Part shown: positions 53,977 to 62,991 of the stretch, one piece after another
Position numbering within the stretch: position 1 is the first letter of the stretch
Layout of the letters: the number at the start of each line of letters is the position of its first letter
NCBI GenBank assembly: GCA_948688495.1
Contig: CAPQSW010000012.1
Location: 1-64,000 of the forward strand
Direction: 5' to 3'
Source of the DNA: an uncultured Lachnospiraceae bacterium
GTDB lineage: Bacteria; Bacillota; Clostridia; Lachnospirales; Lachnospiraceae
Length of the DNA stretch: 64,000 nucleotides
Translations under genes and position numbers: made by a program
The notes under the pieces: model-generated
The model's input: only the letters and a program-made list of their open reading frames with translations
What the model was told of the DNA's origin: nothing
Database searches by the model: none

Positions 53977-54014
53977 AAAATATTACAATATGGAATTTTC
54001 AAATCTTCGTCCTT

Positions 54015-54043
54015 AGCATACTCTCTTTTGCGCGTTATGTCAA
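54015..54043 (-). promoter_or_regulatory. Sigma-A promoter of metK
   Basis: TTGACA (54038-54043) and TATGCT (54015-54020) on the minus strand, 17 bases apart, about 40 bases before the riboswitch and immediately after the AIM24-family gene. Confidence 0.8.
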
Positions 54044-54048
54044 GACTT

Positions 54049-54729
54049 TTATTTGCTGGGTATCAACCGTGCAATCCTTCCTGCAAACTCATTAAAGTTC
54101 TGGGTCTGCAGAATCACCCTGCCAGGTCCCGTAAGTTTCGTAAGGAATAAGCCCTCTCCGCCAAAGAAAATATTTTTCAATCCTTTTACTGTCTCAACTT
54201 CATATTTTACAGATTTTTCAAATGCAACAACATTTCCAGTATCTACTTTGATGACTTCCCCAGGTGCAAGATTCTTCTCCACCTTGTTGCCGTCAATCTC
54301 CAAAAATACCATGCCAGTGCCTGAGATCCCCTGAAGGATAAATCCCTCACCGCCGAAAAACCCTGCGGATAATTTCTTCGTAAACTCAACGTTCAGTGAA
54401 ACGCTCTCCTGTGCACACAAAAATGCGCCTTTCTGGCAGGTCAGTCCCCCACATGCCCCTATGTCTATTGGAAGGATTTCCCCCGCAACGGTGGACGCAA
54501 ACGCAATCATGGCATCCGGCTTCTGTGCCTTATAAGTTGCCATAAATAAAGACTCACCGGAAAACATTCTTCCGATACTCTTGCCCAATCCGCCTCTCAT
54601 GTTGGAATCCATGGCCACGCCATCGCTCATCCATGCCATTCCTCCCGACTGGGTGTACATACTCTCCCCTACCGCGTCAAAATATACTTCTACTGCCGGC
54701 ATTGTGTCGCCTAAAACCTGATATCTCAT
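54049..54729 (-). CDS. AIM24/TIGR00266 family protein
   Basis: The 226-residue protein belongs to the AIM24 (TIGR00266) family of beta-sandwich proteins. Visible signatures are MYTQSGGMAWMSDGV, GGLGKSIGRMFSGESLF near residues 45-62, a CGGLTCQKGAFLCAQESV stretch and the C-terminal FFGGEGLFLTKLTGPG. No catalytic site is recognised; distant relatives are mitochondrial inner-membrane organisers in yeast. The bacterial function is unknown. No signal peptide is seen. It lies 30 bases after the methyl-accepting protein gene and right before the metK promoter, so it is probably the second gene of that unit. Confidence 0.9.
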   Translation of the reverse strand: MRYQVLGDTMPAVEVYFDAVGESMYTQSGGMAWMSDGVAMDSNMRGGLGKSIGRMFSGESLFMATYKAQKPDAMIAFASTVAGEILPIDIGACGGLTCQKGAFLCAQESVSLNVEFTKKLSAGFFGGEGFILQGISGTGMVFLEIDGNKVEKNLAPGEVIKVDTGNVVAFEKSVKYEVETVKGLKNIFFGGEGLFLTKLTGPGRVILQTQNFNEFAGRIARLIPSK

Positions 54730-54759
54730 GCTTCCTCTCCTTTTCTTATTTTTATTTTA

Positions 54760-56253
54760 TTATAAATACTGTTTCATTCCCTCTGCAGTCTCCTGTATAG
54801 AAGTAATTGCCTCCTTCGCCTGTCTGGCAAACTGCAAATTCTGCTCACTGAGATTGCTCGCCTGTTCTGCAGTTGCAGTTATCTCCTCTGTTGTCGCAGA
54901 CAAATGGGAGATGTTCTCTACAATGCGGTTGTTTGCATCTGCAAGATTATTAATCCTCTGATCAATCTCTTGAATATCCTCTATCAGATTCACCATATTC
55001 TTATCCAGCTTTTCGAAACTATCCGCCGCTGTGTGAATCATCTTATTCTGGCTTGTAGCAGCTTCCAAAGATATATCTATAGAGTGCACCACCTGATTTG
55101 CATTTTCATTCAATTCCAGAATAATTTTGGTAATACTTTCCGTCGAATTCTTTGTCTGCTCAGCAAGCTGACGAATCTGATCTGCAACCACAGCAAATCC
55201 CCGCCCTGCTTCACCGGCCCTTGCGCTTTCTATGGAAGCATTCAACGACAGCAAATCCGTCTGGCTGGAAATATCCAGAATCATATCTGCAATCTCCTCA
55301 ACTTCCTTTGTCTTATCCTGCAGCCTGTTCATAGATTCTGTCACTTGTTTATTTGTTCCTGCAATCTGTTCCGACTGCCCTTTTAATTCCTCCATAACAT
55401 TCATATTCTCCTGAATGCTCTTATTGGAATCTTCTGCAATATTCACCATCTTCCGGGAACGTTCCAAAGTCTCATCGATCGACTCCTGAATGTTCTGTGT
55501 CATAATACTCTGCTCAGAAATGTTCTCAGCAGTGACCCCGGTTGTAGAAGAAATTTCCTGCATACTGTGTGTCACCATCTTCGTGGACTCCACCAGTTCA
55601 TCTACCATTTCCGTACTCTTATTGGACTCCTCATTCACCGTCTGGGAAATGGAAATAATGCCATCCATTATCTGCTTTTGTTTCTCACTCTGCTCCAATA
55701 CCGTACCTAGTGCATGATCGCTGAACATCTTAGCAACGCCGCCGACACGCCCCAAAACATAAAGCACGCCAAGCATCACATAGATTGTACAGACAGTATC
55801 CACATTAATCGAAAGCATACCCTTGGCAAACTGAGCAATCACTCCTATTATGTATAAAATCAAATAGGAAAAAAATGTTATCCTGTAATTTTGGGAATCA
55901 TAATATGGAATCTGCGCTGCTAAAACCCCCAGCAATAATATATTGATAAACTGCGCGTCAGTCTGTAACGCCAGTACCAGAAACATTACGCCATACTCAA
56001 TACTGATTGCCATCTTGAGATTCGGCGTCGCCTTGTCCTTTAAGAAAATAACTGTATTCACTGCTATGCAGATAAGAATTACCAGCGTATTGATAAGAGC
56101 CATGGGAAAAATCATCTTCCCTATACCAAACCTCAGCCAAAGATACGCAATATATCCCAGCCACGCTGCCAAAATAGCAAAATATATAAAGCGATTCATC
56201 GTGTGGTAACGCTCTGATTTATCATTGTAGCGGAATCTGTTCTCTGCACTCAT
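54760..56253 (-). CDS. Methyl-accepting chemotaxis protein with six-helix membrane domain
   Basis: About 497 residues. The N-terminal 190 residues contain about six membrane segments (FIYFAILAAWLGYIAYLWL, LINTLVILICIAVNTVIFL and four more) with very short loops, and no periplasmic ligand domain. The rest is a helical signalling domain with the conserved hairpin tip SQTDLLSLNASIESARAGEA, GRGFAVVADQIRQLAEQT, and adaptation helices on each side. It should report to CheW/CheA. Sensing is likely within the membrane or of energy state; no other chemotaxis gene is in the window. The ATG at 56253 has AGGAGG 6 bases upstream. Confidence 0.93.
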   Translation of the reverse strand: MSAENRFRYNDKSERYHTMNRFIYFAILAAWLGYIAYLWLRFGIGKMIFPMALINTLVILICIAVNTVIFLKDKATPNLKMAISIEYGVMFLVLALQTDAQFINILLLGVLAAQIPYYDSQNYRITFFSYLILYIIGVIAQFAKGMLSINVDTVCTIYVMLGVLYVLGRVGGVAKMFSDHALGTVLEQSEKQKQIMDGIISISQTVNEESNKSTEMVDELVESTKMVTHSMQEISSTTGVTAENISEQSIMTQNIQESIDETLERSRKMVNIAEDSNKSIQENMNVMEELKGQSEQIAGTNKQVTESMNRLQDKTKEVEEIADMILDISSQTDLLSLNASIESARAGEAGRGFAVVADQIRQLAEQTKNSTESITKIILELNENANQVVHSIDISLEAATSQNKMIHTAADSFEKLDKNMVNLIEDIQEIDQRINNLADANNRIVENISHLSATTEEITATAEQASNLSEQNLQFARQAKEAITSIQETAEGMKQYL

Positions 56254-56291
56254 AATATTCCTCCTCAGAAGCTTTCTTTCCAACTTCTTTC

Positions 56292-56297
56292 ATTATA
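56292..56297 (-). promoter_or_regulatory. Probable -10 element of the methyl-accepting protein gene
   Basis: A TATAAT on the minus strand about 40 bases before the ATG. The -35 is poor (TGGAAG at 17 bases). Flagellar-type sigma elements were not recognised. Confidence 0.4.
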
Positions 56298-56375
56298 GTA
56301 CAACTTCTCCTATACTTCCAGCAAAAAATTATTTTTTTCTACATATTTTTATTGCCATTAACAATCCCGCTCTTA

Positions 56376-56404
56376 TTGACCCATACAGTGAAAAATGATA
56401 AGAT
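56376..56404 (+). promoter_or_regulatory. Sigma-A promoter of the CoA-transferase gene
   Basis: TTGACC (56376-56381) and TAAGAT (56399-56404), 17 bases apart, end about 65 bases before the start codon. Confidence 0.7.
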
Positions 56405-56468
56405 ATCTGTATGTTACAACTTTAACAATCCAAGAATTATCTATTTCAATTACAGGGAGGTTTTTAAC

Positions 56469-57809
56469 ATGGATTACACACAGGAATATCAGCAGAAACT
56501 TGTCTCTGCCGAGGAAGCTGTCAAGGTTATCAAATCTGGTGACTGGGTAGATTACGGCTGGTGTAACGGCACCCCGGATGCACTGGATAAGGCATTGGCA
56601 AAACGTACCGACGAGCTGACAGACATTAACTTGCGCGGCGGTATTCTTCTCAAACCGCTTGCCATTTTTGAACGCGAAGATGCCGGAGAGCATTTCACCT
56701 GGAACTCCTGGCATATGTCAGGAATCGAACGTAAGCTTATCAACCGTGGATGTGCATACTATGCATCCATCCGTTATTCTGAGCTGCCGCGTTATTACCG
56801 CGACTTACCTATTAAGAATGATGTGGCAATGTTCCAGGTTTCCCCAATGGACAAGCACGGCTACTTCAACTTTGGCCCAAATGCATCCCATTTATCCGCA
56901 GTCTGTGAGACCTCTGCAAAGGTTATTGTGGAAATTAATGAAAACATGCCCCGCTGCCTGGGCGGTTTTGAGAATGGCGTACACATTTCCCAGGTAGACT
57001 ATATCGTAAAAGGTGAGAATCCCCCAATTGGCGAGTTGGGCGGAGGCGGAGCCGCTACTGATGTAGACAAGGCAGTGGCAAAGCTGATCGTAGAAGAAAT
57101 TCCCAACGGCGCCTGCTTACAGCTTGGTATCGGCGGAATGCCCAATGCCGTTGGTTCGCTGATTGCTGAATCTGATTTAAAAGATTTGGGCGTTCATACA
57201 GAAATGTATGTGGATGCTTTCGTAGATATTGCAAGGGCCGGCAAGATTAATGGCTCTAAGAAAAATATTGACCGTTTCCGTCAAACCTACGGATTTGGCG
57301 CAGGCACCAAGAAAATGTACGATTATCTGGACGAAAATCCTGAGTTGATGAGCGCTCCTGTTAGCTATACCAACGATATCCGTTCCATATCAGCACTGGA
57401 TAATTTCATGTCCATCAATAATGCCGTTGATATTGATTTGTTTGGACAGGTCAGTTCCGAATCCTCCGGCATTAAACATATCAGCGGCGCCGGCGGGCAG
57501 CTGGACTTCGTACTGGGTGCATATCTGTCTAACGGCGGCAAGAGCTTTATCTGCTGTTCTTCCACTTTTAAAACAAAGGACGGCGAACTGAAATCCCGAA
57601 TCCTGCCAACACTCCATCCAGGTTCCATCGTTACCGATACCCGTGCCAATATTCACTATCTGGTAACAGAATACGGCAAGGTAAATCTCAAAGGATTGTC
57701 CTCCTGGCAGAAATGTGAAGCGATAATCTCCGTAGCGCACCCTGATTTTCGGGACGAGCTGATTAAAGAAGCAGAGAAAATGCATATCTGGAGAAGAAGC
57801 AACCGGTAA
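56469..57809 (+). CDS. but: Butyryl-CoA:acetate CoA-transferase-type acyl-CoA transferase
   Basis: A 446-residue enzyme of the acetyl-CoA hydrolase/transferase family, moving CoA between butyryl- or propionyl-CoA and acetate and so producing butyrate with acetyl-CoA. The opening QKLVSAEEAVKVIKSGDWVD, the segment EHFTWNSWHM near residue 75 and DAFVDIARAG near residue 250 match stretches that are conserved in gut butyrate-producer But proteins and used as targets for degenerate But primers. GAGGQLDFVLGA and HPGSIVTDT fit as well. The ATG at 56469 follows GGGAGG; the frame extends upstream without homology. The 4-hydroxybutyrate or propionate-specific relatives are close, so butyrate specificity is likely but not proven. 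Confidence 0.85.
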   Translation: MDYTQEYQQKLVSAEEAVKVIKSGDWVDYGWCNGTPDALDKALAKRTDELTDINLRGGILLKPLAIFEREDAGEHFTWNSWHMSGIERKLINRGCAYYASIRYSELPRYYRDLPIKNDVAMFQVSPMDKHGYFNFGPNASHLSAVCETSAKVIVEINENMPRCLGGFENGVHISQVDYIVKGENPPIGELGGGGAATDVDKAVAKLIVEEIPNGACLQLGIGGMPNAVGSLIAESDLKDLGVHTEMYVDAFVDIARAGKINGSKKNIDRFRQTYGFGAGTKKMYDYLDENPELMSAPVSYTNDIRSISALDNFMSINNAVDIDLFGQVSSESSGIKHISGAGGQLDFVLGAYLSNGGKSFICCSSTFKTKDGELKSRILPTLHPGSIVTDTRANIHYLVTEYGKVNLKGLSSWQKCEAIISVAHPDFRDELIKEAEKMHIWRRSNR

Positions 57810-57892
57810 CCACTCAAGATTTTTATAATGCCCCTTACACTGTATTCACTTTTCAGCAGTTCATAAACTATATGTAAGTTCATATATTATAA

Positions 57893-57935
57893 AAATCCCC
57901 CATCCGTTCCACAACAGATACGGATGGGGGATTAC
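57893..57935. terminator. Terminator between the CoA-transferase and GH43 genes
   Basis: ATCCCCCATCCGT pairs with ACGGATGGGGGAT around a 12-base loop. The strongest T run follows on the minus strand, so it fits the GH43 gene best, but it can also stop the plus-strand transcript. Confidence 0.85.
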
Positions 57936-57953
57936 TATTTCTCTAAGCACCGA

Positions 57954-60900
57954 TTATTTTACAGTAACTTTAATGGTTGCTTTCTTACCATTTGCTGCCT
58001 TAACGGTAATCGTAGCTGTTCCTTTTTTCTTTGCCTTAATCTTGCCCTTGGAATCTACGGTTGCCACTTTCTTATTGCTGGTGCTGTATTTCAGTACGCT
58101 GTCTGAACCTTTCGGCGACATGCTTACCCTGATCTTACAGCTCTTATTCTTCTTAAGCGTTACTTTCTTCTTGCCACTTACCGTAGCTTTCACACTCTTG
58201 GGTGCTGTTTTTACTGTTACGTTACATTTCAGGCTTGCACCCTCTACCTTAGCAGTGATCGTCACCTTACCAGCCTTCTTTGCCGTTATCTTTCCTTTGC
58301 TGGTGACAGCCACATTCGCTTTCTTGCTGCTCGCCCAGGTAACCTTCTTCTTCGTTCCGTTTACCTTCAATGTAGCGCTTTGACCGATCTTCATGGTAAG
58401 CTTCGTCTTGCTCAGGCTTACAACGGTCACGGTACAGGTTGCCTTCCTACCATTGGCAGCTGTTGCCGTGATGGTCGCTGTTCCTGTTTTCTTTCCTGCA
58501 GTTACCTTACCATTTACAACAGTTGCAACGCCTGGATTGCTGGTAGACCATGTCACCTTCACATTGGAAGGAATCACTGTCAATGTCGCGCTCTTTCCCG
58601 CTTCAAGACCGAGTGTACTCTTGCTCAGCTTAGGCGTTACAGGCGGAAGCGTAACCTTCACAGAAACAGTCTGATTCTCCTCTGTGAGTTCCTCTGCATA
58701 GGTCATCTTCAGGATCGGTGTGCCATCTGCTGCCCAATGCACACGTTTCAGACGTGCGTGACGGCAGGGGTCGTTCAACGGCTGGCTATTGTAATGCAAG
58801 GACTTTTCCCCATCCCAGCCGCAGTGCTGGTAATTATGTGTGGTCGGTCTTGCATGGTATACAAAGATATCATTTCCATCCTGGTCAACCGTAAAGGAAT
58901 TGTGTCCTGGTCCTTCCTCCCCGTCTACATCGCGGGAAGTCAAAACCGGGTAAGGGCTTTTCGCCCAATTCGCAAGGTCAAGCAAATTTGCACCCTGATC
59001 TGCGGTCATCATTCCGATTGCATATTCAGAACCGGTTCCGGAGGCAGAATAACACATAAAAATTTTGCCATTCTTCTGTAATACGGTAGGTCCTTCGTTA
59101 ACTTTATAACGAACATCCTCCCATCCGTATTCCGGCGTAGTCAATTTCACTATCTCGGATGTAAGCACCCATGGTTCTTCTGGATCAACCTGTGCAATAA
59201 ACAGATCTGAATTTCCATCCGGCTTGGCTGCCCAGATGACATACGCCTGCCTATTCGCCTCATCTTCAAAATACGTCATATCCAGACAGAAAGATTTTGT
59301 AATTGCTGCCGTCTTTCCACTTCCTCCGCGCATCTGGTAGTCATCCCACTCGGAAACTCCATCCGCCGATTCAAGAGCCGTCTCATAAGGGTCTTTTGTG
59401 CCATCTAAAACTAATGCATGACAGAAAATATTCATCGTACCGTTGCCATGACTCTCCGTAAAGTATACCACCCAGTAATCACCAACGCGGTGAATCTCCG
59501 GAGCCCAGATATAGCAGGAACCCTTATTCGCAGTTCCGCCCGAACTATCATTAAAAGTCTGGTTTCCAGCCTTCCAGATAACCACCTGTTTGCTTCTGTC
59601 CTGAAGTTCTTCCAGAGTTCTTCCACGCCTTAAAACTACACGGCTATATTGGTCTTTACTGGTCGCACTTAGATCCAGAATCTCACCAGGAAGATCATCC
59701 CCGGCCTGCGGGAAATACGAACCCGTCATGTAATAATATCCAGTTTTCTCATCATAGAAAATATGGGGGTCAGCCATACCCTCTACAAACTTGGTGTCAT
59801 CATAATATACCTCACCGGTTGCTTCGTTGTAATGATCCGGTTCTGCAGGGTTAAGATTCTCTGGATCATCTTCCAGCAATGTACTGTTATTGATTCTTTT
59901 CAGATTGTTCAGGTACTTGGTCTGCTGCACCTTTCCTTCTAAAGTAAAGGTTCCGCCCAGTGAGAAATCCTTGTCTTTTACTGCCTCACTCCAGTCAACG
60001 TCAAACTTCTGGGTAGATCCATCACTGTAAACCGCATTTACGCTTGGATATTTTTGAGCCAGCAGTTGTGCGATATTATCGTTTGCATTAGCAGTTACGT
60101 CAGCAAGCGGCTCAAAGCCGGTGTTCAATACCGTACCGAGCCTATCAACAATGTACTTATATTCTTCTTCTGTCAGCTTCAGTGCATTGCCAAGAGTAAT
60201 CGTATCGTCCGTCTCCAGGATATTCTGTCCCTTATACATCAGTGGGAACTTTGACCTCTTTAACGGAGCCTCCGTACCATAATCTCCCGCATTCTGACCC
60301 AGCGCCTGGTCATAAAAATGCACGCCGTCCGCTGATGTAAAGGTATGATACCCTTTCGATGCTGTCGCATCCGGTGCAATCACCACAAAATCGCTGCCGC
60401 TTTTATAAACCTGAGGAGCCGTAATCTGCTTTGTGCCATTCTTGGCAAAAACCACACCACCATTGTTGTTCAACACATCAAATGTCTGACCATCTTTGCT
60501 TACCGCCATATAAACACTCCGGGTTTCATTTGCCAGATTATCAGCCTGTGCATAGAAAGCCTTCGTGGTAGAGTATACGGTAAGATAGTACCCCGGTTCC
60601 AGGCTGTTCGTATAGTCTACAGGGTTTACTGTAATCACAGTCTCTGCCTTTTTCCCTGCCACAGTGGCTGTGACAGTCGCTGTGCCCCCGCCTACACCAA
60701 ATACCTTACCATTCTGATCCACAGTCAGCACGTTCTCGTCACTGGATGTCCAGGTCACAGTCCTGTCATCTGTGGTATCTGCCGGCGTCAATTTCACCGT
60801 CAACTGAATCGTCTTATCCTCATCTACGGTCTTCTCTCCGCTGATTTCAACACTTTCAAGCGACGTAGCAACAAATGTCTCCTTATACAGCGCTGCAACC

Positions 60901-61766
60901 TCTGCGTCAGATAATGCCTTGCCGTAGAAGGAAATATCATCAATATAAGCGCCAGCGCCTGTCCAATACTTTGCCATGCTGCCCCCCAGACGGACATTGG
61001 TATCCGCAGGTGCATTGCATATACCGCCAGTACCTGCCAGATCATTGATCATCCGGCTATAATCCGCTGAACCTGCTTGAACATTGTGCGTAATTTTCTG
61101 GCCATCTGAATAGAAAGTAATTCCACTGGTTGTCAACGCCATAGTCACCATCTTCCAGCCGTTTTCCTTCGTAAGCCCTAAGCCCCCAACATTAAAATCG
61201 GTAAACTTATCGCCTGCATGGGCTCTTGCATTGTAATATACCATCTGCTGGTTAACAGCCAATGTCGCAGCTCTCTTATCTTTCTCTTCCGCTGCCGTTG
61301 ATGTTTCTATCGGACCGATTTCAAAATCTACCAGACATTTTCCACCTGCCGCTGTTCCTGTTGTCTTAGTCCAGAAATTCAGTGTAAGACCATTCGCTAC
61401 TGACTGCCCGGCAAAAGGATTCGATGGCAGGAGCGCATCCCCGCGCTGCGCGACGCCATTATCGCCTACTCCCTGCTCTTTCAGTGCCAATACCTGACCG
61501 CGTTTTCCATCATTCACCAGTTCCGGCTTTTGGCAGTTGCCAAAAGCTTCCAGCGTAATCACACTGTCCCCATTCGCCAGGTTCCCCTCTGCATTTGCCG
61601 TATACTGGCTGAAATCATAGTTTGCCAGCGCTGTGTCAAGAATCGGCGTCTCACTTGCCAACGGCTCCACTTCAGCCGCCTGGCTGGTTGCCGGCACAGA
61701 TGTAATCATCATGGCCGATGCCAGCAGCACGGAAATCCCTGCTTTTAATAGTTGCTTCTTTTTCAT
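57954..61766 (-). CDS. Secreted GH43-family glycosidase with LamG and Big_2 domains
   Basis: A 1,270-residue exported protein. Residues 1-30 are a signal peptide (ISVLLASAMMITSVPATSQA). Residues about 43-295 are a LamG-like domain (YIDDISFYGKALSDAEVAAL at its end), 299-387 a Big_2 domain, 390-550 a segment with repeated YMAVSKDGQTF / YHTFTSADGVHF strands, and 560-640 another Ig-like domain. Residues about 645-1020 are a GH43 five-blade propeller with VEGMADPHIFYD (Asp), GSCYIWAPEIHRV, DMTYFED and VNEGPTVLQ (Glu); members act on arabinan, xylan or related glycans. Three Lys-rich Big_2 repeats end the protein (about 1035-1270). No sortase signal. The neighbouring sugar permease genes support uptake of its product (inference). 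Confidence 0.9.
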   Translation of the reverse strand: MKKKQLLKAGISVLLASAMMITSVPATSQAAEVEPLASETPILDTALANYDFSQYTANAEGNLANGDSVITLEAFGNCQKPELVNDGKRGQVLALKEQGVGDNGVAQRGDALLPSNPFAGQSVANGLTLNFWTKTTGTAAGGKCLVDFEIGPIETSTAAEEKDKRAATLAVNQQMVYYNARAHAGDKFTDFNVGGLGLTKENGWKMVTMALTTSGITFYSDGQKITHNVQAGSADYSRMINDLAGTGGICNAPADTNVRLGGSMAKYWTGAGAYIDDISFYGKALSDAEVAALYKETFVATSLESVEISGEKTVDEDKTIQLTVKLTPADTTDDRTVTWTSSDENVLTVDQNGKVFGVGGGTATVTATVAGKKAETVITVNPVDYTNSLEPGYYLTVYSTTKAFYAQADNLANETRSVYMAVSKDGQTFDVLNNNGGVVFAKNGTKQITAPQVYKSGSDFVVIAPDATASKGYHTFTSADGVHFYDQALGQNAGDYGTEAPLKRSKFPLMYKGQNILETDDTITLGNALKLTEEEYKYIVDRLGTVLNTGFEPLADVTANANDNIAQLLAQKYPSVNAVYSDGSTQKFDVDWSEAVKDKDFSLGGTFTLEGKVQQTKYLNNLKRINNSTLLEDDPENLNPAEPDHYNEATGEVYYDDTKFVEGMADPHIFYDEKTGYYYMTGSYFPQAGDDLPGEILDLSATSKDQYSRVVLRRGRTLEELQDRSKQVVIWKAGNQTFNDSSGGTANKGSCYIWAPEIHRVGDYWVVYFTESHGNGTMNIFCHALVLDGTKDPYETALESADGVSEWDDYQMRGGSGKTAAITKSFCLDMTYFEDEANRQAYVIWAAKPDGNSDLFIAQVDPEEPWVLTSEIVKLTTPEYGWEDVRYKVNEGPTVLQKNGKIFMCYSASGTGSEYAIGMMTADQGANLLDLANWAKSPYPVLTSRDVDGEEGPGHNSFTVDQDGNDIFVYHARPTTHNYQHCGWDGEKSLHYNSQPLNDPCRHARLKRVHWAADGTPILKMTYAEELTEENQTVSVKVTLPPVTPKLSKSTLGLEAGKSATLTVIPSNVKVTWSTSNPGVATVVNGKVTAGKKTGTATITATAANGRKATCTVTVVSLSKTKLTMKIGQSATLKVNGTKKKVTWASSKKANVAVTSKGKITAKKAGKVTITAKVEGASLKCNVTVKTAPKSVKATVSGKKKVTLKKNKSCKIRVSMSPKGSDSVLKYSTSNKKVATVDSKGKIKAKKKGTATITVKAANGKKATIKVTVK

Positions 61767-61804
61767 TCTCTTTCCTCCTTCTTTATAAGCTTTTAAACTG
61801 TATT

Positions 61805-61850
61805 ATTGTACGAATGTAAGCACATTGTACAAAAGATATTTTTATTGTAC
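61805..61850 (-). promoter_or_regulatory. Triple ATTGTAC repeat in the GH43 gene promoter
   Basis: ATTGTAC occurs at 61805-61811, 61824-61830 and 61844-61850 (plus-strand reading), spaced 19 and 20 bases. On the minus strand TTGTAC and TACAAT can act as -35 and -10 with 16-base spacing, so the repeats overlap a promoter about 40-80 bases before the gene. They may be operator half-sites. Confidence 0.5.
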
Positions 61851-61872
61851 TAAATTTTTTAATAAAATGCAA

Positions 61873-61915
61873 TAACAAAAGGCTCACACCATATCCTGAT
61901 GTGAACCTTTTATGA
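61873..61915 (-). terminator. Terminator of the sugar permease operon
   Basis: On the minus strand AAAAGGTTCACA pairs with TGTGAGCCTTTT around a 10-base loop, ending in TTTTGTTATT. It lies about 30 bases after the permease stop. Confidence 0.8.
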
Positions 61916-61943
61916 AACATCTTTATAAATTACTTCCTATCAA

Positions 61944-62990
61944 TTACACTTTCTTCTTACGTGACATAATCACACTCTGGATAACCAGGAACAGGCAGAG
62001 CATAAGCGCTCTCGTAATTCCTACCCACCATGCTTCTCCAAGACCTGCCGCAGCAACAATCTTTAAGATAGTTCCCAGAGACATTACGCCGAAAAGTGTA
62101 CCAGCAATGTTACCAACACCACCTGTAAGCATCGTACCACCAATAATGGAAGATGCGATTGCGTCCATCTCGGCGCCCATTGCATGGGACGGCGAACCAG
62201 AACCTACATGAAGGAAATATATGTATCCACCGATTCCTGCCAACAGTCCGCAAATCAGATGGGAAAGAAATCTTGTTCTCTTTACATTGATACCAAGCAT
62301 CAGCGCACTCTGACGGTTACCACCTACTGCATAGAAGGAACGTCCAAGTTTGGTCCATCTGAGTATACAGAACATAGCTACAACCACGAGAAGTGCAACA
62401 ATCACACCGATCTCAATATATGCATCGATATAATCACCTTTTCTGTTGGTAGATCCCATGAAAGGTACAATAACACGAGTCATCTTCAACTTCGAAAAAT
62501 CTTCGTTTGCCACGTTAAAAGGCTTGTTGTTAACAATCGTTGTCATACCACGCGCAAAGAACATACCCGCCAGGGTAACGATAAACGGCTGGATATCCAA
62601 ATAAGCCACCAGAAAACCCTGGAACGCGCCAAATGCAAGACCGATTGCCAGCGCAATCAATATAGACACGAATACATTACCGCCCATATGATCCAGATAC
62701 ACTGCACAGCACATACTTACTAATGCGGTAACACCTCCAACAGAAATATCAATTCCGCCGGTAATCATAACAAGGCTCAACCCGCAGGCAAGGACAATCA
62801 AAGCACCATTGGCATTCAACAAATCAAAGAAAGCCTGTGGTTTCCGAAATCCGCCGCCTTGAAATATCATTGCGGCAATATACATTATAAAGAAAATTAC
62901 AATGGTGATCATAAGGAGTAGATTCGTGTCGGTAAGATTATTGATTTTATCCATGAAACTACCGGACGCTTTTGTTTTATTATTTGACAT
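61944..62990 (-). CDS. Sugar ABC transporter permease (RbsC/YjfF type)
   Basis: A 348-residue inner-membrane permease of the branched-chain/ribose family with about nine helices. The family motif LVMITGGIDISVGGVTALVS lies in helix 3-4 and the coupling segment GGNRQSALMLGINVKRTRFL near residue 225 contacts the ATPase; HAMGAEMDAIASSIIGGTML is the conserved late loop. It follows the partner permease with 1 base between stop and start, so the two form a heterodimer as in the YtfT-YjfF galactofuranose system. Likely imports a pentose or hexose. The operon ends at the terminator 61873-61915. Confidence 0.92.
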   Translation of the reverse strand: MSNNKTKASGSFMDKINNLTDTNLLLMITIVIFFIMYIAAMIFQGGGFRKPQAFFDLLNANGALIVLACGLSLVMITGGIDISVGGVTALVSMCCAVYLDHMGGNVFVSILIALAIGLAFGAFQGFLVAYLDIQPFIVTLAGMFFARGMTTIVNNKPFNVANEDFSKLKMTRVIVPFMGSTNRKGDYIDAYIEIGVIVALLVVVAMFCILRWTKLGRSFYAVGGNRQSALMLGINVKRTRFLSHLICGLLAGIGGYIYFLHVGSGSPSHAMGAEMDAIASSIIGGTMLTGGVGNIAGTLFGVMSLGTILKIVAAAGLGEAWWVGITRALMLCLFLVIQSVIMSRKKKV

Positions 62991-62991
62991 A

